Shown: positions 17,430 through 29,615, counted from the first letter of the stretch. The stretch is 64,000 nucleotides of DNA from an uncultured Cohaesibacter sp. (GCF_963678225.1 NZ_OY782764.1:2423001-2487000); one strand, 5' to 3'. The notes: a model not told the origin generated them from the letters alone. Program-made: numbers and translations.

Positions 17430-18914
17430 CTATTGTGCCAACTGCCGGGATGCTTCGCGAACGCTGCGCGTTGAACTTTCCATGTGGGCCGTCGCCTGCG
17501 AAATGGTTTCGACATTGTCGGTGATGGTGGCAACCCCGATGGAAGCCGTCTGCATATTGCCCGAAATATCGCGCGTCACGGCGGACTGCTGCTCGATGGC
17601 GGTTGCGATGCTGCTCGAGATGGTGCTCACCTGCTGGATGACTTCCTTGATCGCATGGATTGCGCTCACCGCTCCGGCGGTTGACGTCTGCACCGAGTTG
17701 ATGCGGGCGCTGATATTCTCGGTCGCCTTGGTGGTTTGGGAAGCAAGCTCTTTGACCTCAGACGCCACAACAGCAAAGCCCTTGCCAGCTTCTCCGGCGC
17801 GCGCCGCTTCGATGGTTGCGTTGAGAGCTAGCAGGTTGGTCTGTGCTGCGATGCTGTCGATCAGCTCGATTACGTCGCCGATGCTTTGAGCATCGTCCGA
17901 AAGACCGCTCATGATTGCTTCCGAATGGGTCGCTTCAGAAACAGCCTGATCGGACACGCTCGTTGCCTGATTGACCTGACGGCTGATTTCCTCGATGGAG
18001 GCAACCAGTTCCTCGGCTGCTGCTGCCACGGTCTGCACACTGGAGGAGGCTTGCACTGCGGCGTTTGCTGCGCTGGCGGCCTGCTCATTGGTACTGGAAA
18101 CAGTATTGGCAATATCGTTGAGATTGCCATCGATCTGCTTCTGGATCGCGCGGCGGCGCAGACGTTCTTCCACCATCTCGGTGATATCGGTCGCAAATTT
18201 GATCACGCTGATCGGGCGGCCTGTGGCATCGAAAATCGGCGTGTAGGTTGCCTGTATCCAGACATCGTGCCCATCCTTGGCCCGACGTTTGAATTCACCT
18301 GAATGAAACTTCCCCGCCTGAAGGGTTTCCCAGAATTGCTTGTAGTCATTGCTGGCCGCATAGTCGGCATCGACAAATATGCGGTGTTGCTTGCCCTGAA
18401 TTTCTTCAAGACGATAGCCCAGCGTCTGGAGGAAATTTTCGTTTGCGGTGCGAATGGTGCCCGTGAGATCAAACTCGATAACGGCCTGCGTCCGGTTCAA
18501 TGCCTCCGATTGACCTTCCAGCTTCAGTATATGCAGCTTCTGCTCGGTGATGTCGCTTGCCAGCATCACAACCTTGATCGGTTTGCCCGAACGGTTCTTG
18601 ACCACGCAGTAGCTTCCAGAGATCCAGATTGGCTGGCCACCTTTTATAATGCGCGCATATTCTCCGGTTTGATCAAGGCCCTGACGCAGACCCGACCAAA
18701 GCGCACTGTCAGCAGATTTGTCATTGCTGGTATCGGGCACGAAGATTGAATGGTTCTTGCCTTTGATTTCATTAAGACTGTAGCCGCATGCCTTCTCGAA
18801 AAGCGCGTTACCGTCCAGAATGGTTCCCTCCAGGGAGAATTCGGCGATAACCTGCGTGCGACCGATGGCATCGAATTTGGCTTTGTCTGAGCTATTGCTG
18901 GCTATAGAGATCAT
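17430..18914 (-). CDS. Cytoplasmic methyl-accepting chemotaxis protein with two PAS domains
   Basis: A 494-residue chemoreceptor without membrane segments. Two PAS domains occupy about residues 15-125 and 135-250, each ending in a PAC-like motif ([14 protein letters not shown] and [14 protein letters not shown]). A signalling hairpin follows; its tip is [32 protein letters not shown], split here only by its family numbering, and it binds CheA and CheW. The PAS domains suggest sensing of redox state, oxygen or an internal ligand. The ATG at 18914 has GAGGAAA upstream. Receptors of this Aer2/BdlA-like plan are common in rhizobiales. Confidence 0.9.
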   Translation of the reverse strand: MISIASNSSDKAKFDAIGRTQVIAEFSLEGTILDGNALFEKACGYSLNEIKGKNHSIFVPDTSNDKSADSALWSGLRQGLDQTGEYARIIKGGQPIWISGSYCVVKNRSGKPIKVVMLASDITEQKLHILKLEGQSEALNRTQAVIEFDLTGTIRTANENFLQTLGYRLEEIQGKQHRIFVDADYAASNDYKQFWETLQAGKFHSGEFKRRAKDGHDVWIQATYTPIFDATGRPISVIKFATDITEMVEERLRRRAIQKQIDGNLNDIANTVSSTNEQAASAANAAVQASSSVQTVAAAAEELVASIEEISRQVNQATSVSDQAVSEATHSEAIMSGLSDDAQSIGDVIELIDSIAAQTNLLALNATIEAARAGEAGKGFAVVASEVKELASQTTKATENISARINSVQTSTAGAVSAIHAIKEVIQQVSTISSSIATAIEQQSAVTRDISGNMQTASIGVATITDNVETISQATAHMESSTRSVREASRQLAQ

Positions 18915-19415
18915 CAAGCTTTCCTCGCAAAAAGATCTTTTTGTTTGAAAGCAATATGTTGCCTGCTTGGTAAAGGGGGCTTTAATGGTTTTGATCGACT
19001 CTAAAATAAAATTGGTTCATTTACTTATATGGTTCGGGTTGTATAAAGCATTGTAGCAATTTTTCGTCAAAGAATTTATCTTTTGTAAATCATGATATAC
19101 TGGATTGTACGGATATTTGAGAAGTATGGGGTGTTGCTTTTTACAGTGCTACTTAAGGTAATGGATTGAAAATTTGGAATTATCTCAATTTATATTGAGA
19201 AAAACTATAATTCTTAGTATCAGCCCGTAGTGAAAGCGAAGTTGGTTGTATTGAGGAAAATGCGCATCAAAAAGGGGTGGATTATTTTTCTGCTTTTAGA
19301 GCAATTACTTACTAAGTAGGTTAGGCAATTGTCGCCTTGTTCACAAAAATGTGGCTTTTACGCATTTTTGCGAGCGTGAAAGCCACCAGTCTGTGCGGAA
19401 GAAGCCGCCGCTTTG
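18915..19415. other. AT-rich intergenic region
   Basis: About 500 bp holding the promoter of the PAS receptor. It contains a small perfect hairpin TCTCAAT-ttat-ATTGAGA (19183-19200) and the terminator of the esterase gene. No supported gene. Confidence 0.45.
19351..19386 (-). terminator. Terminator of the alpha/beta hydrolase gene
   Basis: GTGGCTTTTACGC (19351-19363) and GCGTGAAAGCCAC (19374-19386) form a 13-bp stem with one wobble pair. On the minus strand it is followed by ATTTTTGTG, and it sits 30 bp after the gene. Confidence 0.7.
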
Positions 19416-20246
19416 TTAATTGTCTATCCGTCGCATAAACCAGTCTTGCGCAAGCGCGGGCCAATTGGCCTGGGTGCCGTCTAGGGAGCGCAGGGCGAAG
19501 CCATGGGGCGCCGTTCCGAATATATGAGCATCGACGGTCAATCCGTTGCGGCTGGCTGCCTGTAGCAGATTGAGAGCATGCTGTACCGGCACGGATCGGT
19601 CTTGCAATGCATAAGCCAAAAAGAGCGGGCAGTGGGGCAGGCCGTGCGGATGATCTTCAAGGCCGATCGCCCAGTCATCATAAAAATCCTGCTTCTGCAC
19701 CGGCGGGTAGTCTGCTTTGGTCTCGGGATATTTATGGTCGCGATGGTTTGCATTGATCGGTGCATAGGCGATCAGGCCCCCACGCACATCCAGACTGCTC
19801 GGTTGGCAGGCCATGACGCCGGCCATATGGCCGCCAGAAGACAGCCCCACATGAAAGAGCGGAAGAGAGGCGTCGTTGACCTCTAGCGCCCTGAGGGCAA
19901 CCTGACCGTCCATAAGTGCGATACCCTTATTATAGACGCCGCCTGTGCCGCTGTCTGCGCCCGGTAGACGATGCACCAGAATATGCGCGTCTATGGCGAG
20001 AGAGTTAAGCCACAAGGCGACCTCAAGCCCTTCCTTGTCATAGATCAGCTTTGTATAGCCACCTCCGGCATACACCAGAGCCTGCGCCCGCGGCTTGGCA
20101 ACGCGAAAGCTATGGAGCTGAGGAGAATGCACGCTGGTAATTTTCCGGTCGGGCCACTCTCCGGAAAAGACATTGGGCGCGGTCTTGCGCGCATCCAGAT
20201 GGGTCACTTCGGCGACAGGTGGCTGGGCAGGCAAAGAAAAAAGCAT
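19416..20246 (-). CDS. Alpha/beta hydrolase, esterase/lipase-like
   Basis: A 276-residue hydrolase. The nucleophile elbow is GLSSGGHMAG (G-x-S-x-G-G), the oxyanion region resembles the HGGGY motif (YAGGGYTKL), and the catalytic Asp and His are probably in ALQDRSVPV and TAPHGFALR. This is the pattern of esterase/lipase proteins with a polysaccharide- or small-ester-active fold (Aes/BD-FAE-like). No signal peptide is convincing. Substrate unknown. The ATG at 20246 is used; a GTG at 20261 is possible. Confidence 0.8.
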   Translation of the reverse strand: MLFSLPAQPPVAEVTHLDARKTAPNVFSGEWPDRKITSVHSPQLHSFRVAKPRAQALVYAGGGYTKLIYDKEGLEVALWLNSLAIDAHILVHRLPGADSGTGGVYNKGIALMDGQVALRALEVNDASLPLFHVGLSSGGHMAGVMACQPSSLDVRGGLIAYAPINANHRDHKYPETKADYPPVQKQDFYDDWAIGLEDHPHGLPHCPLFLAYALQDRSVPVQHALNLLQAASRNGLTVDAHIFGTAPHGFALRSLDGTQANWPALAQDWFMRRIDN

Positions 20247-20886
20247 GAAAATGTCTCGCACATAACGATGGATGACCAGGAACAGATTGCTGGCGTCTGC
20301 CCCGCAGGCACGAAGAGAATGAAGACGCTGATCACTCTATTATACGATCTTAACCAATTGAGATCAAACGTGAAACGAGGAGAGATCGGGGCGCTGGTTA
20401 ACGATTCTAGCCTGTCTGCAACGACAGATGGAGACTTTGGTAGACATGGCTATCTATTCGCTTCGGCTCTGTTCATGCATCTGTCCATATGCAGAGAAAG
20501 AATCTGAAAGGCTCTTGCTGCCTACCAGTGGATGACCTGTTAAGGAAACGATGAGATCTAAGCTTTCAAAAAGGGAAGTGGACGGTGCTTGAAGCAAAAA
20601 ACGGAGCGCATGCCTGCTTCAAGCTACACAGATTTTGCTAGAAAATTAAGTTGCTTAGGAAAATGGTGCAGTGCTGTGGTTGAGTAAAACATGCAACAAT
20701 TCAGGTGCATAAGACGGGTTGTATAACGTAGGGTTTCATGAATACATAAATTTTTAAGTAGTATCTTTTTATTTCATAAATTTAAAATTTTAGATTGTTC
20801 AAAAAATAAGTAAATTCCGCATTGTTAAAAGAACCTGTTAAGTAATTTCCCGCAGAATTTAATGAAAATTCTAACGAGGAAACGTC
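20247..20886. other. AT-rich intergenic region between divergent genes
   Basis: About 640 bp. The right half (20700-20880) is very AT-rich and must hold the promoter of the Cache protein/receptor operon. No supported gene or repeat was found. Confidence 0.45.
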
Positions 20887-21492
20887 ATGAAACAGATTCT
20901 TGGCGCTTTTGGCGCAATCTTGCTGGCTCTAGGCACACAGGTAGTGGCCGCTCCGGCACCGGACCTTAAACAGATGAATGTTGAGGCGCTTCAGCAGCAA
21001 ATCGATGCTTGGCTGAATAAAGAAATCGTAGCCATGAGCGTCAAAGCTCACAATGAGAAATATGGCAACGTAAGTGATCAAGACATCATCACGCTGGACA
21101 ACCAGTGGCGGGCAGAGACCGAGGCTGACGACAAGCCTCTGATTGCTGCTACGCTGTCCAGTCCGCTGTCAGTTTATCTGTCGCGCATGCAAGGGCAGTC
21201 CGTGGGGCTATTTGTCGAGATCTTCGTGATGGACAACAAAGGCCTCAATGTGGGGCAGTCTTCTATCACGTCCGACTTCTGGCAGGGCGACGAAGCCAAA
21301 TTCCAGAAAACCTACGATGTAGGGCCGAAGGCTGTTTTTGTCGACGATCCGGAGTGGGATGACAATTTTAATATCTGGCGCGCCCAGCTCAACAAGAGTC
21401 TGACCGACCCGGCAACCGGTCAACTGATCGGCGCGGCGACCATCGAAGTGAACCTGACCGAATGGTCCCGTCGTCAGCTTGCTGCGAACTAG
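20887..21492 (+). CDS. Secreted single Cache-domain (PDC) sensor protein
   Basis: A 201-residue exported protein. A signal peptide (MKQILGAFGAILLALGTQVVAA) is followed by a helix-rich stretch and a Cache/PDC-like core: FVEIFVMDNKGLNVGQSS, TSDFWQGDEAKFQKTY, and DPATGQLIGAATIEVNL. These motifs normally occur in the extracellular part of chemoreceptors and kinases, but here the domain is alone and has no membrane anchor. Only 9 bp separate it from a membrane chemoreceptor gene, so the two are surely co-transcribed. I infer that it is a periplasmic ligand-binding partner of that receptor. Confidence 0.75.
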   Translation: MKQILGAFGAILLALGTQVVAAPAPDLKQMNVEALQQQIDAWLNKEIVAMSVKAHNEKYGNVSDQDIITLDNQWRAETEADDKPLIAATLSSPLSVYLSRMQGQSVGLFVEIFVMDNKGLNVGQSSITSDFWQGDEAKFQKTYDVGPKAVFVDDPEWDDNFNIWRAQLNKSLTDPATGQLIGAATIEVNLTEWSRRQLAAN

Positions 21493-21501
21493 GAGGCTAA
21501 T

Positions 21502-23157
21502 ATGCTGAACAACTTTTCTCTGACTTTTAAAAGCCTGTTGTTTTTCGGCCTTCTTGCCATGGTCGGTGTGGCCGTTGGGCTTGTCAGTTACTTCAAGTCT
21601 GACGCGGCAAGGCAAGCGGTGGCAGAGCGCGCAGTCATGGAAAGCCAGGTAACGTCCATGGAAGGGCTCAAGCTGGATATCCAGAACCAGGCCATCGCGC
21701 TGAAATCCTTCTTGCTGACAGGCGATCTTGACTGGTCTGATACCGTCAAGCAAGACTATACCGAAATCTCCAGTCATTTTGACGAGATGGCTGCCGGTCA
21801 GCAGATTGCCGATGTCAAACGGGAATGGTTGAACTGGTATAATAGCTTTGCCGGCAAGCAATTGACCATGATGCGGGATCCTATGACCGTGGAGCTGGCT
21901 CGCGCCATTGAGGTTTCCGGCCAGAGCAACGAGCAGCTCAAGTCCGTGATGGCCCAAATCGATACGCATATTTCTGGCCTGCAGTCACAAATGGAGCGGT
22001 TGACGGCAGAGCAAAATGCGGAATTGAATAGCGTTACCAGTGCGGCCTTGATTGGTTTGGTGGTAATGACGCTCGCCGCAATCGGTCTGGCCATTCTCAA
22101 CAATGCTATTATTTCGCGCCCGCTGAAAAAGATGGTCAATGTGACTGGCGCGTTGGCGGATGGTGATCTTAGCGTAGATATTGACAACAATCGCGGCGAT
22201 GAAATCGGCAAGATGTATCAGGCACTGTCCGTGTTCCAAGTGAACCTCAAACGCTCCAAGGAGCTTGAACTGGAGGCGGAAGAACAGCGCAAGCAGGCTG
22301 AAGTCAATCGCAAGGAAGAAATGCGTCGACTGGCTGACGAGTTCGACAATGTCGTCGGCTCCATCGTAGCCAAACAGGCCGAGTTGTGCGGGCAAATGGA
22401 GCAAAACTCCTCCCATCTGGCCAGTAAAGCCGGGCAGACCGTGGAGCGCTCGGTTGCAGTGTCCGCGTCCACCCAGCAGGCCAATGCCAATGTACAGGCT
22501 GTTGCAAGCGCGACCGAAGAACTGTCTGCGTCCATTCAGGAAATCTCTGGACAGGTGACCAGTGCAGCACGGTTGGCCAATGAAGCCAATCATGAGGTTG
22601 AACTCACCAGCCAGTCTGTTGCCGATTTGCAGCGGGTTCTGCAGGAAGTGGGCTCTGTCACCCGCCTCATCAATGACATCGCAGAACAGACCAACCTGCT
22701 GGCTCTGAACGCGACCATTGAGGCTGCTCGCGCCGGAGAGGCTGGTAAGGGCTTTGCGGTTGTGGCTGCCGAGGTGAAGGATCTGGCAAACCAGACCGCC
22801 AAGGCGACTGAGGAAATCGACCGTCAGCTGACCAACATGGAAAATGCTGCCAACAGCTCGATCAGCGCAACGGAAACCGTCGCCAACAAGGTGCTTGAAA
22901 TCACCGAGCAGACGACGGCCATGGCCGCTGCAACCGATCAGCAATCGGCCGCGACTTCAGAGATCGCCCAGAATGTGAATGAAGCGGCAACCGGCACCAA
23001 CCATGTGAGCCAGGACATCGAAACCGTCTCCGGCATCGCTCAGGAAACCGGTGATCTGGCAACCTCTGTGCAGAATATGATTGCAGACATGAACAACCAA
23101 ACCCGTGAGCTGCAGGACAAAGCCGATAAATTCATCAAGCATGTGCTTGCTGCTTGA
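21502..23157 (+). CDS. Methyl-accepting chemotaxis protein with CHASE3-like sensor
   Basis: A 551-residue membrane chemoreceptor. TM1 is at about residues 11-30, a helical periplasmic region of about 145 residues resembling CHASE3 follows, TM2 is at about 178-198 and HAMP at about 199-252. The signalling domain has its tip [19 protein letters not shown] near residue 400. The start has GGAGG upstream of the ATG. It sits directly behind the secreted Cache protein, whose domain could supply ligand recognition that the helical sensor lacks. Confidence 0.9.
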   Translation: MLNNFSLTFKSLLFFGLLAMVGVAVGLVSYFKSDAARQAVAERAVMESQVTSMEGLKLDIQNQAIALKSFLLTGDLDWSDTVKQDYTEISSHFDEMAAGQQIADVKREWLNWYNSFAGKQLTMMRDPMTVELARAIEVSGQSNEQLKSVMAQIDTHISGLQSQMERLTAEQNAELNSVTSAALIGLVVMTLAAIGLAILNNAIISRPLKKMVNVTGALADGDLSVDIDNNRGDEIGKMYQALSVFQVNLKRSKELELEAEEQRKQAEVNRKEEMRRLADEFDNVVGSIVAKQAELCGQMEQNSSHLASKAGQTVERSVAVSASTQQANANVQAVASATEELSASIQEISGQVTSAARLANEANHEVELTSQSVADLQRVLQEVGSVTRLINDIAEQTNLLALNATIEAARAGEAGKGFAVVAAEVKDLANQTAKATEEIDRQLTNMENAANSSISATETVANKVLEITEQTTAMAAATDQQSAATSEIAQNVNEAATGTNHVSQDIETVSGIAQETGDLATSVQNMIADMNNQTRELQDKADKFIKHVLAA

Positions 23158-23200
23158 TAAGCCCAAGGGCCAAGAGATTGATTGATGAAAAGCCAAAAGC

Positions 23201-23228
23201 AAGGGCCGGTTTTCACCGGCCCTTTTCG
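23201..23228 (+). terminator. Terminator of the Cache protein/receptor operon
   Basis: AAGGGCCGGT (23201-23210) and ACCGGCCCTT (23215-23224) form a perfect 10-bp stem with a TTTC loop, followed by a short T-run. Confidence 0.85.
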
Positions 23229-23313
23229 CGTCTGGCAACGCGTTCGTTGGCAGCCCCTTTGCCGGTGTGTCGTTGGGCAAGGGGACAGGGGCTGCCGACT
23301 TTATGGAGTTCGG

Positions 23314-23562
23314 TTACTCCATTTCGGGGATGAGATGGCCTTCATAGGCCGCAATGAGTTCTTCCTGAGAGAGAACCCCATCGGTGTCTGTGTCGGCTGC
23401 GGTGAAAACCTGCTCAACATTTTCAAGCGCCGGATAAGCAGCAGAAAATTCTTCCAGAGTGACCACGCCATCGCTATTGGCGTCCATTATCGTGATGTCC
23501 TGAGCGACAGCTGGCACACTCAGGGCCGCGAGAGCTCCGGTCAAAATCAATAATTTCTTCAT
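23314..23562 (-). CDS. Small secreted EF-hand protein
   Basis: An 82-residue protein. A signal peptide (MKKLLILTGALAALSVPAVAQ) is followed by two canonical EF-hand loops, DANSDGVVTLEE and DTDTDGVLSQEE, that is, a single pair of calcium sites. The ATG at 23562 has AAGGAGAAG upstream; the longer frame from 23613 is rejected. It is one of four EF-hand proteins in the window. Probably a periplasmic calcium buffer or sensor; role unknown. Confidence 0.85.
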   Translation of the reverse strand: MKKLLILTGALAALSVPAVAQDITIMDANSDGVVTLEEFSAAYPALENVEQVFTAADTDTDGVLSQEELIAAYEGHLIPEME

Positions 23563-24021
23563 TTGGCTTCTCCTTGTATATATTTGTTTTATCGTCATTA
23601 ATGCGCGTTGCATCGGCAGCGCACAGCCATTTGAGCCGGCGACTGGGGCAAAATCCGAGCGATTGTGGGGTCAGATTGTGCACGCCTCAATATGTGACTA
23701 AATTACAACAGGTGAATGCGTGAAAACGCGTAAGGGTGGCGTTTGATCAGGTGAGCGCCATGGAGAGAAGGATTAATTTTTGTTAAGAAAAGCCACGCAT
23801 TGAAACGCTACCGCTTGCATGATTCAAAAGAAGAAATGCACCCATCCGGGCAGTGAATATCTTGACCGACGAGCAGGGAAAAAGCCAGAGACCCGACTCG
23901 AAAGATCGCAAATCATGACCGATCTGTGACGGACTACGCGAAATCGCCACAGTTGGAACAGGTCTATAAAGAGAGTTGCCGGGCCAGAAGCACAGATGAC
24001 AAGAAGAAGCGGCGCTAGAGG
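23563..24021. other. Intergenic region
   Basis: About 460 bp with no supported gene; it holds the promoter of the small EF-hand gene. No repeat or terminator stood out. Confidence 0.4.
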
Positions 24022-24621
24022 CTATCGGTCATGAAGAGGATCATCGGGGGCGTCGGTAATCGAAAAGTGACTGAAGCTGCATTGGAAGCCCTTCAGCTCG
24101 GAAATGTCTCTGAGGGGAGAGCAGGCCATCGGGCCGATCAGAACCTCTTCTGGCGCCTCGAAATTGGCAAGACGCATCAGGCGCCAACTGCCAGATCTAT
24201 CCTTGTAGTGCGTGTAAATGATGTTCCCCTTGCGGACCAGTCGCACAGCCTGCGGGCCGGACAAGGTTGGGCAGGGAACGGCTGACCAGTCGGACGAGCC
24301 CTGTGTGACAACGGTCGTATAATTTGTGGCGCGATCAAAATACTCGACGCCGCATTTGACCCAGTGGGTCCTGTCAACGCGCATCATCAGTCCGACCTGA
24401 TCATAAAGCACGTCATACTGGCCGGTGAATTCTGCAATTGCTGCAAAGTCACCTTGGCAAGGCACTGCAAAGAAATGCCCGCTATCGGGATGAGAGCCAT
24501 GGTCCGTTTCTCGCCAGAAATCGGATTTTGGCTCCGCCACCAAAGAGAGGGCATGGGGATGGAAGGTCCAGCGAGTTGGCTCATTATGCCAGCTTGCTGA
24601 CGAAAGGAATGAGAGAGGCAT
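24022..24621 (-). CDS. DUF1349 family protein (concanavalin-like fold)
   Basis: A 199-residue soluble protein matching DUF1349/COG3506: an early WTFHPHALSLVAEPKSDFW, the block FTGQYDVLYDQVGLMMRVDRTHWVKCGVEY, then VRLVRKGNIIYTHYKDRSGSWRLMRL. It is predicted to be a beta-sandwich. No activity is established for the family. There is no signal peptide. It stands alone, upstream of groESL on the same strand in map order but not operonic, as a terminator and about 350 bp separate them. Confidence 0.82.
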   Translation of the reverse strand: MPLSFLSSASWHNEPTRWTFHPHALSLVAEPKSDFWRETDHGSHPDSGHFFAVPCQGDFAAIAEFTGQYDVLYDQVGLMMRVDRTHWVKCGVEYFDRATNYTTVVTQGSSDWSAVPCPTLSGPQAVRLVRKGNIIYTHYKDRSGSWRLMRLANFEAPEEVLIGPMACSPLRDISELKGFQCSFSHFSITDAPDDPLHDR

Positions 24622-24912
24622 GGCAGGACCCTTTAAGTCGGTTCAAGGGCCATCAGGATAGCAAATCGCGGCAAGCACGAACAGGTAATCGCCGACAATC
24701 AATAGTCGAAGAATTTTCGGAATAGTAAAAAACTTAAATTTTCAGATAGATAGAGATAGTGCGCTAAAATGTCTGGGGCACGGAAAGACTGTCAAGAAAA
24801 AATAATTTCGGGCAGCTGGGGCATTTTGCAGATGTCCGGCCTTCGCAATGCTGCCCGTGCGGCTCTGCGGATAGGAGCGAGTATGCATGGAGTAGGTTTG
24901 GCAAACAAAGAA
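24622..24912. other. Intergenic region
   Basis: About 290 bp between the DUF1349 gene and the groESL terminator. No supported gene. Confidence 0.4.
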
Positions 24913-24938
24913 AAAGGCCGGTCAGAAGACCGGCCTTT
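24913..24938 (-). terminator. Terminator of the groESL operon
   Basis: AAAGGCCGGTC (24913-24923) and GACCGGCCTTT (24928-24938) form a perfect 11-bp stem with an AGAA loop; a T-run follows on the minus strand. Confidence 0.9.
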
Positions 24939-24974
24939 CCCTAAGAACTAAGCAGTGTGCCTAGAGCTTCATGA

Positions 24975-26645
<1,671 letters not shown>

Positions 26646-26691
26646 CTAGATTACTTGTAATAAGAGGCGGTTCGACTAAGGATTCCGGCGA

Positions 26692-26979
26692 TTAGCCCAG
26701 AATGCCCAGAATGTCGGACTCTTTCATGATCAGCAGGTCTTCACCGTCGATTTTGACTTCGGTGCCGGACCATTTGCCAAACAGAACGCGGTCGCCTGCT
26801 TTGCATTCGCAAGGAACAAGCGTGCCGTTGCTGTTGTAGGCGCCTGCGCCAACTGCAACTACTTCGCCTTCGGATGGCTTTTCTTTAGCGGTATCAGGAA
26901 TGATGATACCACCAGCGGTTTTCTCTTCGGATTCAACGCGACGAACTACGACGCGGTCATTCAGAGGACGGAATTTCAT
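26692..26979 (-). CDS. groES: Co-chaperonin GroES (10 kDa)
   Basis: A 95-residue GroES that caps the GroEL ring. The mobile loop is [21 protein letters not shown] (residues about 15-35), followed by GEVVAVGAG and the C-terminal ESDILGILG. The ATG at 26979 starts the canonical MKFRPLNDR; the longer frame to 27033 is spurious. It is the first gene of the groESL operon. Confidence 0.97.
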   Translation of the reverse strand: MKFRPLNDRVVVRRVESEEKTAGGIIIPDTAKEKPSEGEVVAVGAGAYNSNGTLVPCECKAGDRVLFGKWSGTEVKIDGEDLLIMKESDILGILG

Positions 26980-27092
26980 TGTCTGAACTTTCCCTAAGCT
27001 GTTTTGCAGCCTCCCGGACCCATTTACGGGCATTGCATGCCCCTAAATTGCTAGCGGCATCCGAGCAGTCTGCTCCTCGATTAACAAGTGCA

Positions 27093-27119
27093 TTAGCACT
27101 CTCTTATGGGGAGTGCTAA
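27093..27119 (-). promoter_or_regulatory. CIRCE element (HrcA operator)
   Basis: TTAGCACTC-N9-GAGTGCTAA is an exact match to the CIRCE consensus. It lies just downstream of the predicted -10, so HrcA binding would repress groESL until heat shock. Confidence 0.97.
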
Positions 27120-27129
27120 CAGCGTCCTT

Positions 27130-27158
27130 CATTTAGGGGCAGTGGGATCAGAAGTCAA
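27130..27158 (-). promoter_or_regulatory. Predicted groESL promoter
   Basis: On the minus strand, TTGACT (-35) and TAAATG (-10) are separated by 17 bp, directly upstream of the CIRCE element. Confidence 0.7.
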
Positions 27159-27587
27159 TGAACCGATCAAAAAAAATGTGATCGATTTGGTTGCAATGCA
27201 AAATGAAGCAACCGAATAGGCCCATGCTCTATGCTGCATGGAGGGGCACTTATAGCCGTTCTCGGCTTGTCTGTTAAGGGGGGGGGAGAAAACAAACCGA
27301 CAACCACTCTATATATATCGGACTCTTTAAAGGTATTCAGAAAAATAAATATGATAAAATGTGGATTTCGGGATGTTGGTTTCAATTGAAACCGTAGTTT
27401 GGAAGAATAGGTTTCAATTTAAATTAGATAATTTTGTATATATACGTATTTGAGAGATTTTTACTGATAAGTTATGTGGTTTAGTCCTTTTTTAATGTGA
27501 AAACGTGAGATTGACGAGCAGAAAAGGGCATGAAAACTGCCTTCTAAATTTGTGAGTATTATCTGGTCTCTCTCAGTCGGTCATATT
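27159..27587. other. Region upstream of a chemoreceptor gene
   Basis: About 430 bp between the groESL promoter and the receptor gene. It contains a run of nine G (27278-27286) and a tandem palindromic element (27378-27420). The rest is AT-rich and non-coding. Confidence 0.45.
27378..27420. promoter_or_regulatory. Tandem GGTTTCAATTGAAACC operator-like sites
   Basis: A perfect 16-bp palindrome GGTTTCAATTGAAACC lies at 27378-27393. A second partial copy, GGTTTCAATTT, begins at 27410, exactly 32 bp (three helical turns) after the first. This is the form of two operators for one repressor dimer type, about 170-210 bp upstream of the receptor start. Confidence 0.5.
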
Positions 27588-29615
27588 ATGTTGAGTAAAT
27601 TCTTTTCCTTTCTGACCATACGCCAGCGGATCGCCGCGCTTGTGGTCCTGATGCTTATGGGCTTCATCGGTATGCTCGTGGTCAACGGTCAAACCACTGC
27701 GATGCTGAATGAAGCGCGAAAAATGGAGCAGGCAACCCAGCAAAGAGCACGCCTGTTTCAAGACCTGCAGGCTGTCAGCCTCAAGGCTGCCAAATTGTCA
27801 GAAGAATTTCTGCTGGAGCGGGACAAGAGCAAAGCCGATGCGACGACCGACCTGTTTGCATCTGCTTTGGCGAAGCCTGTCGATGAAGAGATCTTGGGGT
27901 CCTTTGGCAATGACTATCATGACAGCCTCGATCAACTGACCAATGCAGCGCAGATTTTCTCTGATATCAGAAAATTGAGGGAAGAGGTCGGATTGGGCGA
28001 AGAGGATGGCTTGCGCGGCAATCTCAATGCGGCCGTCAGGCGCGCGGGCGAGAAGCTCTCTTCCTTTGCCAAGAAATACAAATTGGGCCCGGCTGCCGGA
28101 GCCGTTGAAGCCCGCATGCTTCAGCTGCGCCATCACGAAAAGGACTATATGCTTTTTGGTGATCCGGGGATTATTGAAAAGTTTGACGCCTCTTATGATG
28201 ACCTGATCAAATCGATGAAGCCGGCCGGCTTCAAGATTGTCGGACGCATGGAGATGAAGGGGTTCCTGAAGGTCTACCGGCAGGATTTTGCTGATTGGGT
28301 GGCTGGCAAGAAGGCGCTCGATGAGAAGGTTCAGCTGTTCCGTCAGACGATCAGCAAACTGGTGGCCAATGTTGAAAGTCAGTCTCAGGATGCCTTCGAG
28401 CTGGGGACAGCCCAGATGGCCAAGGCCCTCGCACAGAAGGAAGCCGCGGAGAGAAGCTTTTATGGCATCACCATCGGCATCGTTCTATTGACCATATTAT
28501 TCTCGCTGTTGATCGCACGCTCGATCACTGGGCCACTTGCACGCCTCGCCGACGTCATGGATCGCATTCGGGTGAATGACCTCTCGGTCGAGTTGCCTGA
28601 AATTCGCTCGCGGGATGCCTTGGGGCGTTTGTCCGTTGCGGCACGCAACTTCCTTGAGTCCGTTATCCAGAGCAAGCGCCTTAAAGACAATGCCAAGCTT
28701 GATCGCCAGAAGGAACTGGATCGGCAAGCAGCCCTTGAGCAAATGCTTCAGAGCTTCCGTCAGGAAACAGATCAGGTAATGCAGCGTGTTTCCTTTCAGG
28801 CGCGCGAGGTCATCAAGCGGACGGACAGTCTCAACGAGATTTCTCACAGTGCACAGGATTCCTCTGAGCTGGCGCGGGCCTCGACCGCATCGAGCGTTTC
28901 CCATGCATCTGCTGTCAGTGAAAAGGCACAGGAGCTGCAATCAGCGGCCAGCGACATTATCGAACAGACCGAGAAAGCTCATCGGGTTGTCGGCGAGGCC
29001 GAGGCTGTCTCCAATTCAGCCAACGGCACCATGGACAAGCTCAACAAGGCCACCGGCCAGATCGGCGATATCGTGGAAATGATCGGCAAGATCGCAGCGC
29101 AAACCAATCTTCTGGCTCTCAACGCCACCATCGAGGCGGCCAGAGCCGGAGAGGCGGGCAAGGGCTTTGCGGTCGTGGCCGAGGAGGTCAAGGAGCTGTC
29201 CTCCCAAACAGCCAAGGCGACGGAAACGATTGCAGCCCAGATTACAGATGTGCAGCAGGCAGCCTCGGAAACCGGGACCCTGATTCACACCATTTCCGAC
29301 ATGATTGCGGGCGTCAATGAAGTCACGAGAGCCATCGCTGAGGCCGTGGATGTGCAAAAGCAGGCGACCACGCATATGGACGGCGACATCACGATTGCGC
29401 TCAAGGAGAGCCGTGGTGCCAGCGACCGGGTCGCTAGTGTGGCAGAAACCATCGCACAGTCGAGCCGCGAGGCAGAAGCCTTCAAATCGGTTTCAACTCA
29501 GCTGGAGGATGTCATCGCCAATATGGAAGGCTCAGTGCATGCCTTCCTGGATGCCGTCGAGCAGGATCTGGGGGCGCGCCGGACAGAGATGAAAGCCGAG
29601 ATCGAAGCCGCTTAG
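27588..29615 (+). CDS. Methyl-accepting chemotaxis protein with large periplasmic sensor
   Basis: A 675-residue chemoreceptor. TM1 is at about residues 15-33, followed by a helical periplasmic region of about 260 residues, TM2 at about 293-312 and HAMP at about 313-365. The signalling tip is [19 protein letters not shown]. The long all-helical sensor, with [13 protein letters not shown] near its centre, resembles the HBM (helical bimodular) class, which binds organic acids; this assignment is tentative. The ATG at 27588 is preferred over a GTG at 27552; neither has a strong ribosome-binding site. It is followed 25 bp later by a convergent kinase gene. Confidence 0.88.
   Translation: MLSKFFSFLTIRQRIAALVVLMLMGFIGMLVVNGQTTAMLNEARKMEQATQQRARLFQDLQAVSLKAAKLSEEFLLERDKSKADATTDLFASALAKPVDEEILGSFGNDYHDSLDQLTNAAQIFSDIRKLREEVGLGEEDGLRGNLNAAVRRAGEKLSSFAKKYKLGPAAGAVEARMLQLRHHEKDYMLFGDPGIIEKFDASYDDLIKSMKPAGFKIVGRMEMKGFLKVYRQDFADWVAGKKALDEKVQLFRQTISKLVANVESQSQDAFELGTAQMAKALAQKEAAERSFYGITIGIVLLTILFSLLIARSITGPLARLADVMDRIRVNDLSVELPEIRSRDALGRLSVAARNFLESVIQSKRLKDNAKLDRQKELDRQAALEQMLQSFRQETDQVMQRVSFQAREVIKRTDSLNEISHSAQDSSELARASTASSVSHASAVSEKAQELQSAASDIIEQTEKAHRVVGEAEAVSNSANGTMDKLNKATGQIGDIVEMIGKIAAQTNLLALNATIEAARAGEAGKGFAVVAEEVKELSSQTAKATETIAAQITDVQQAASETGTLIHTISDMIAGVNEVTRAIAEAVDVQKQATTHMDGDITIALKESRGASDRVASVAETIAQSSREAEAFKSVSTQLEDVIANMEGSVHAFLDAVEQDLGARRTEMKAEIEAA

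Noticed and set aside
21208..22944. Long minus-strand frames across the Cache protein and receptor
   Set aside because: Shadows of the coding strand, where the domains and ribosome-binding sites are clear.
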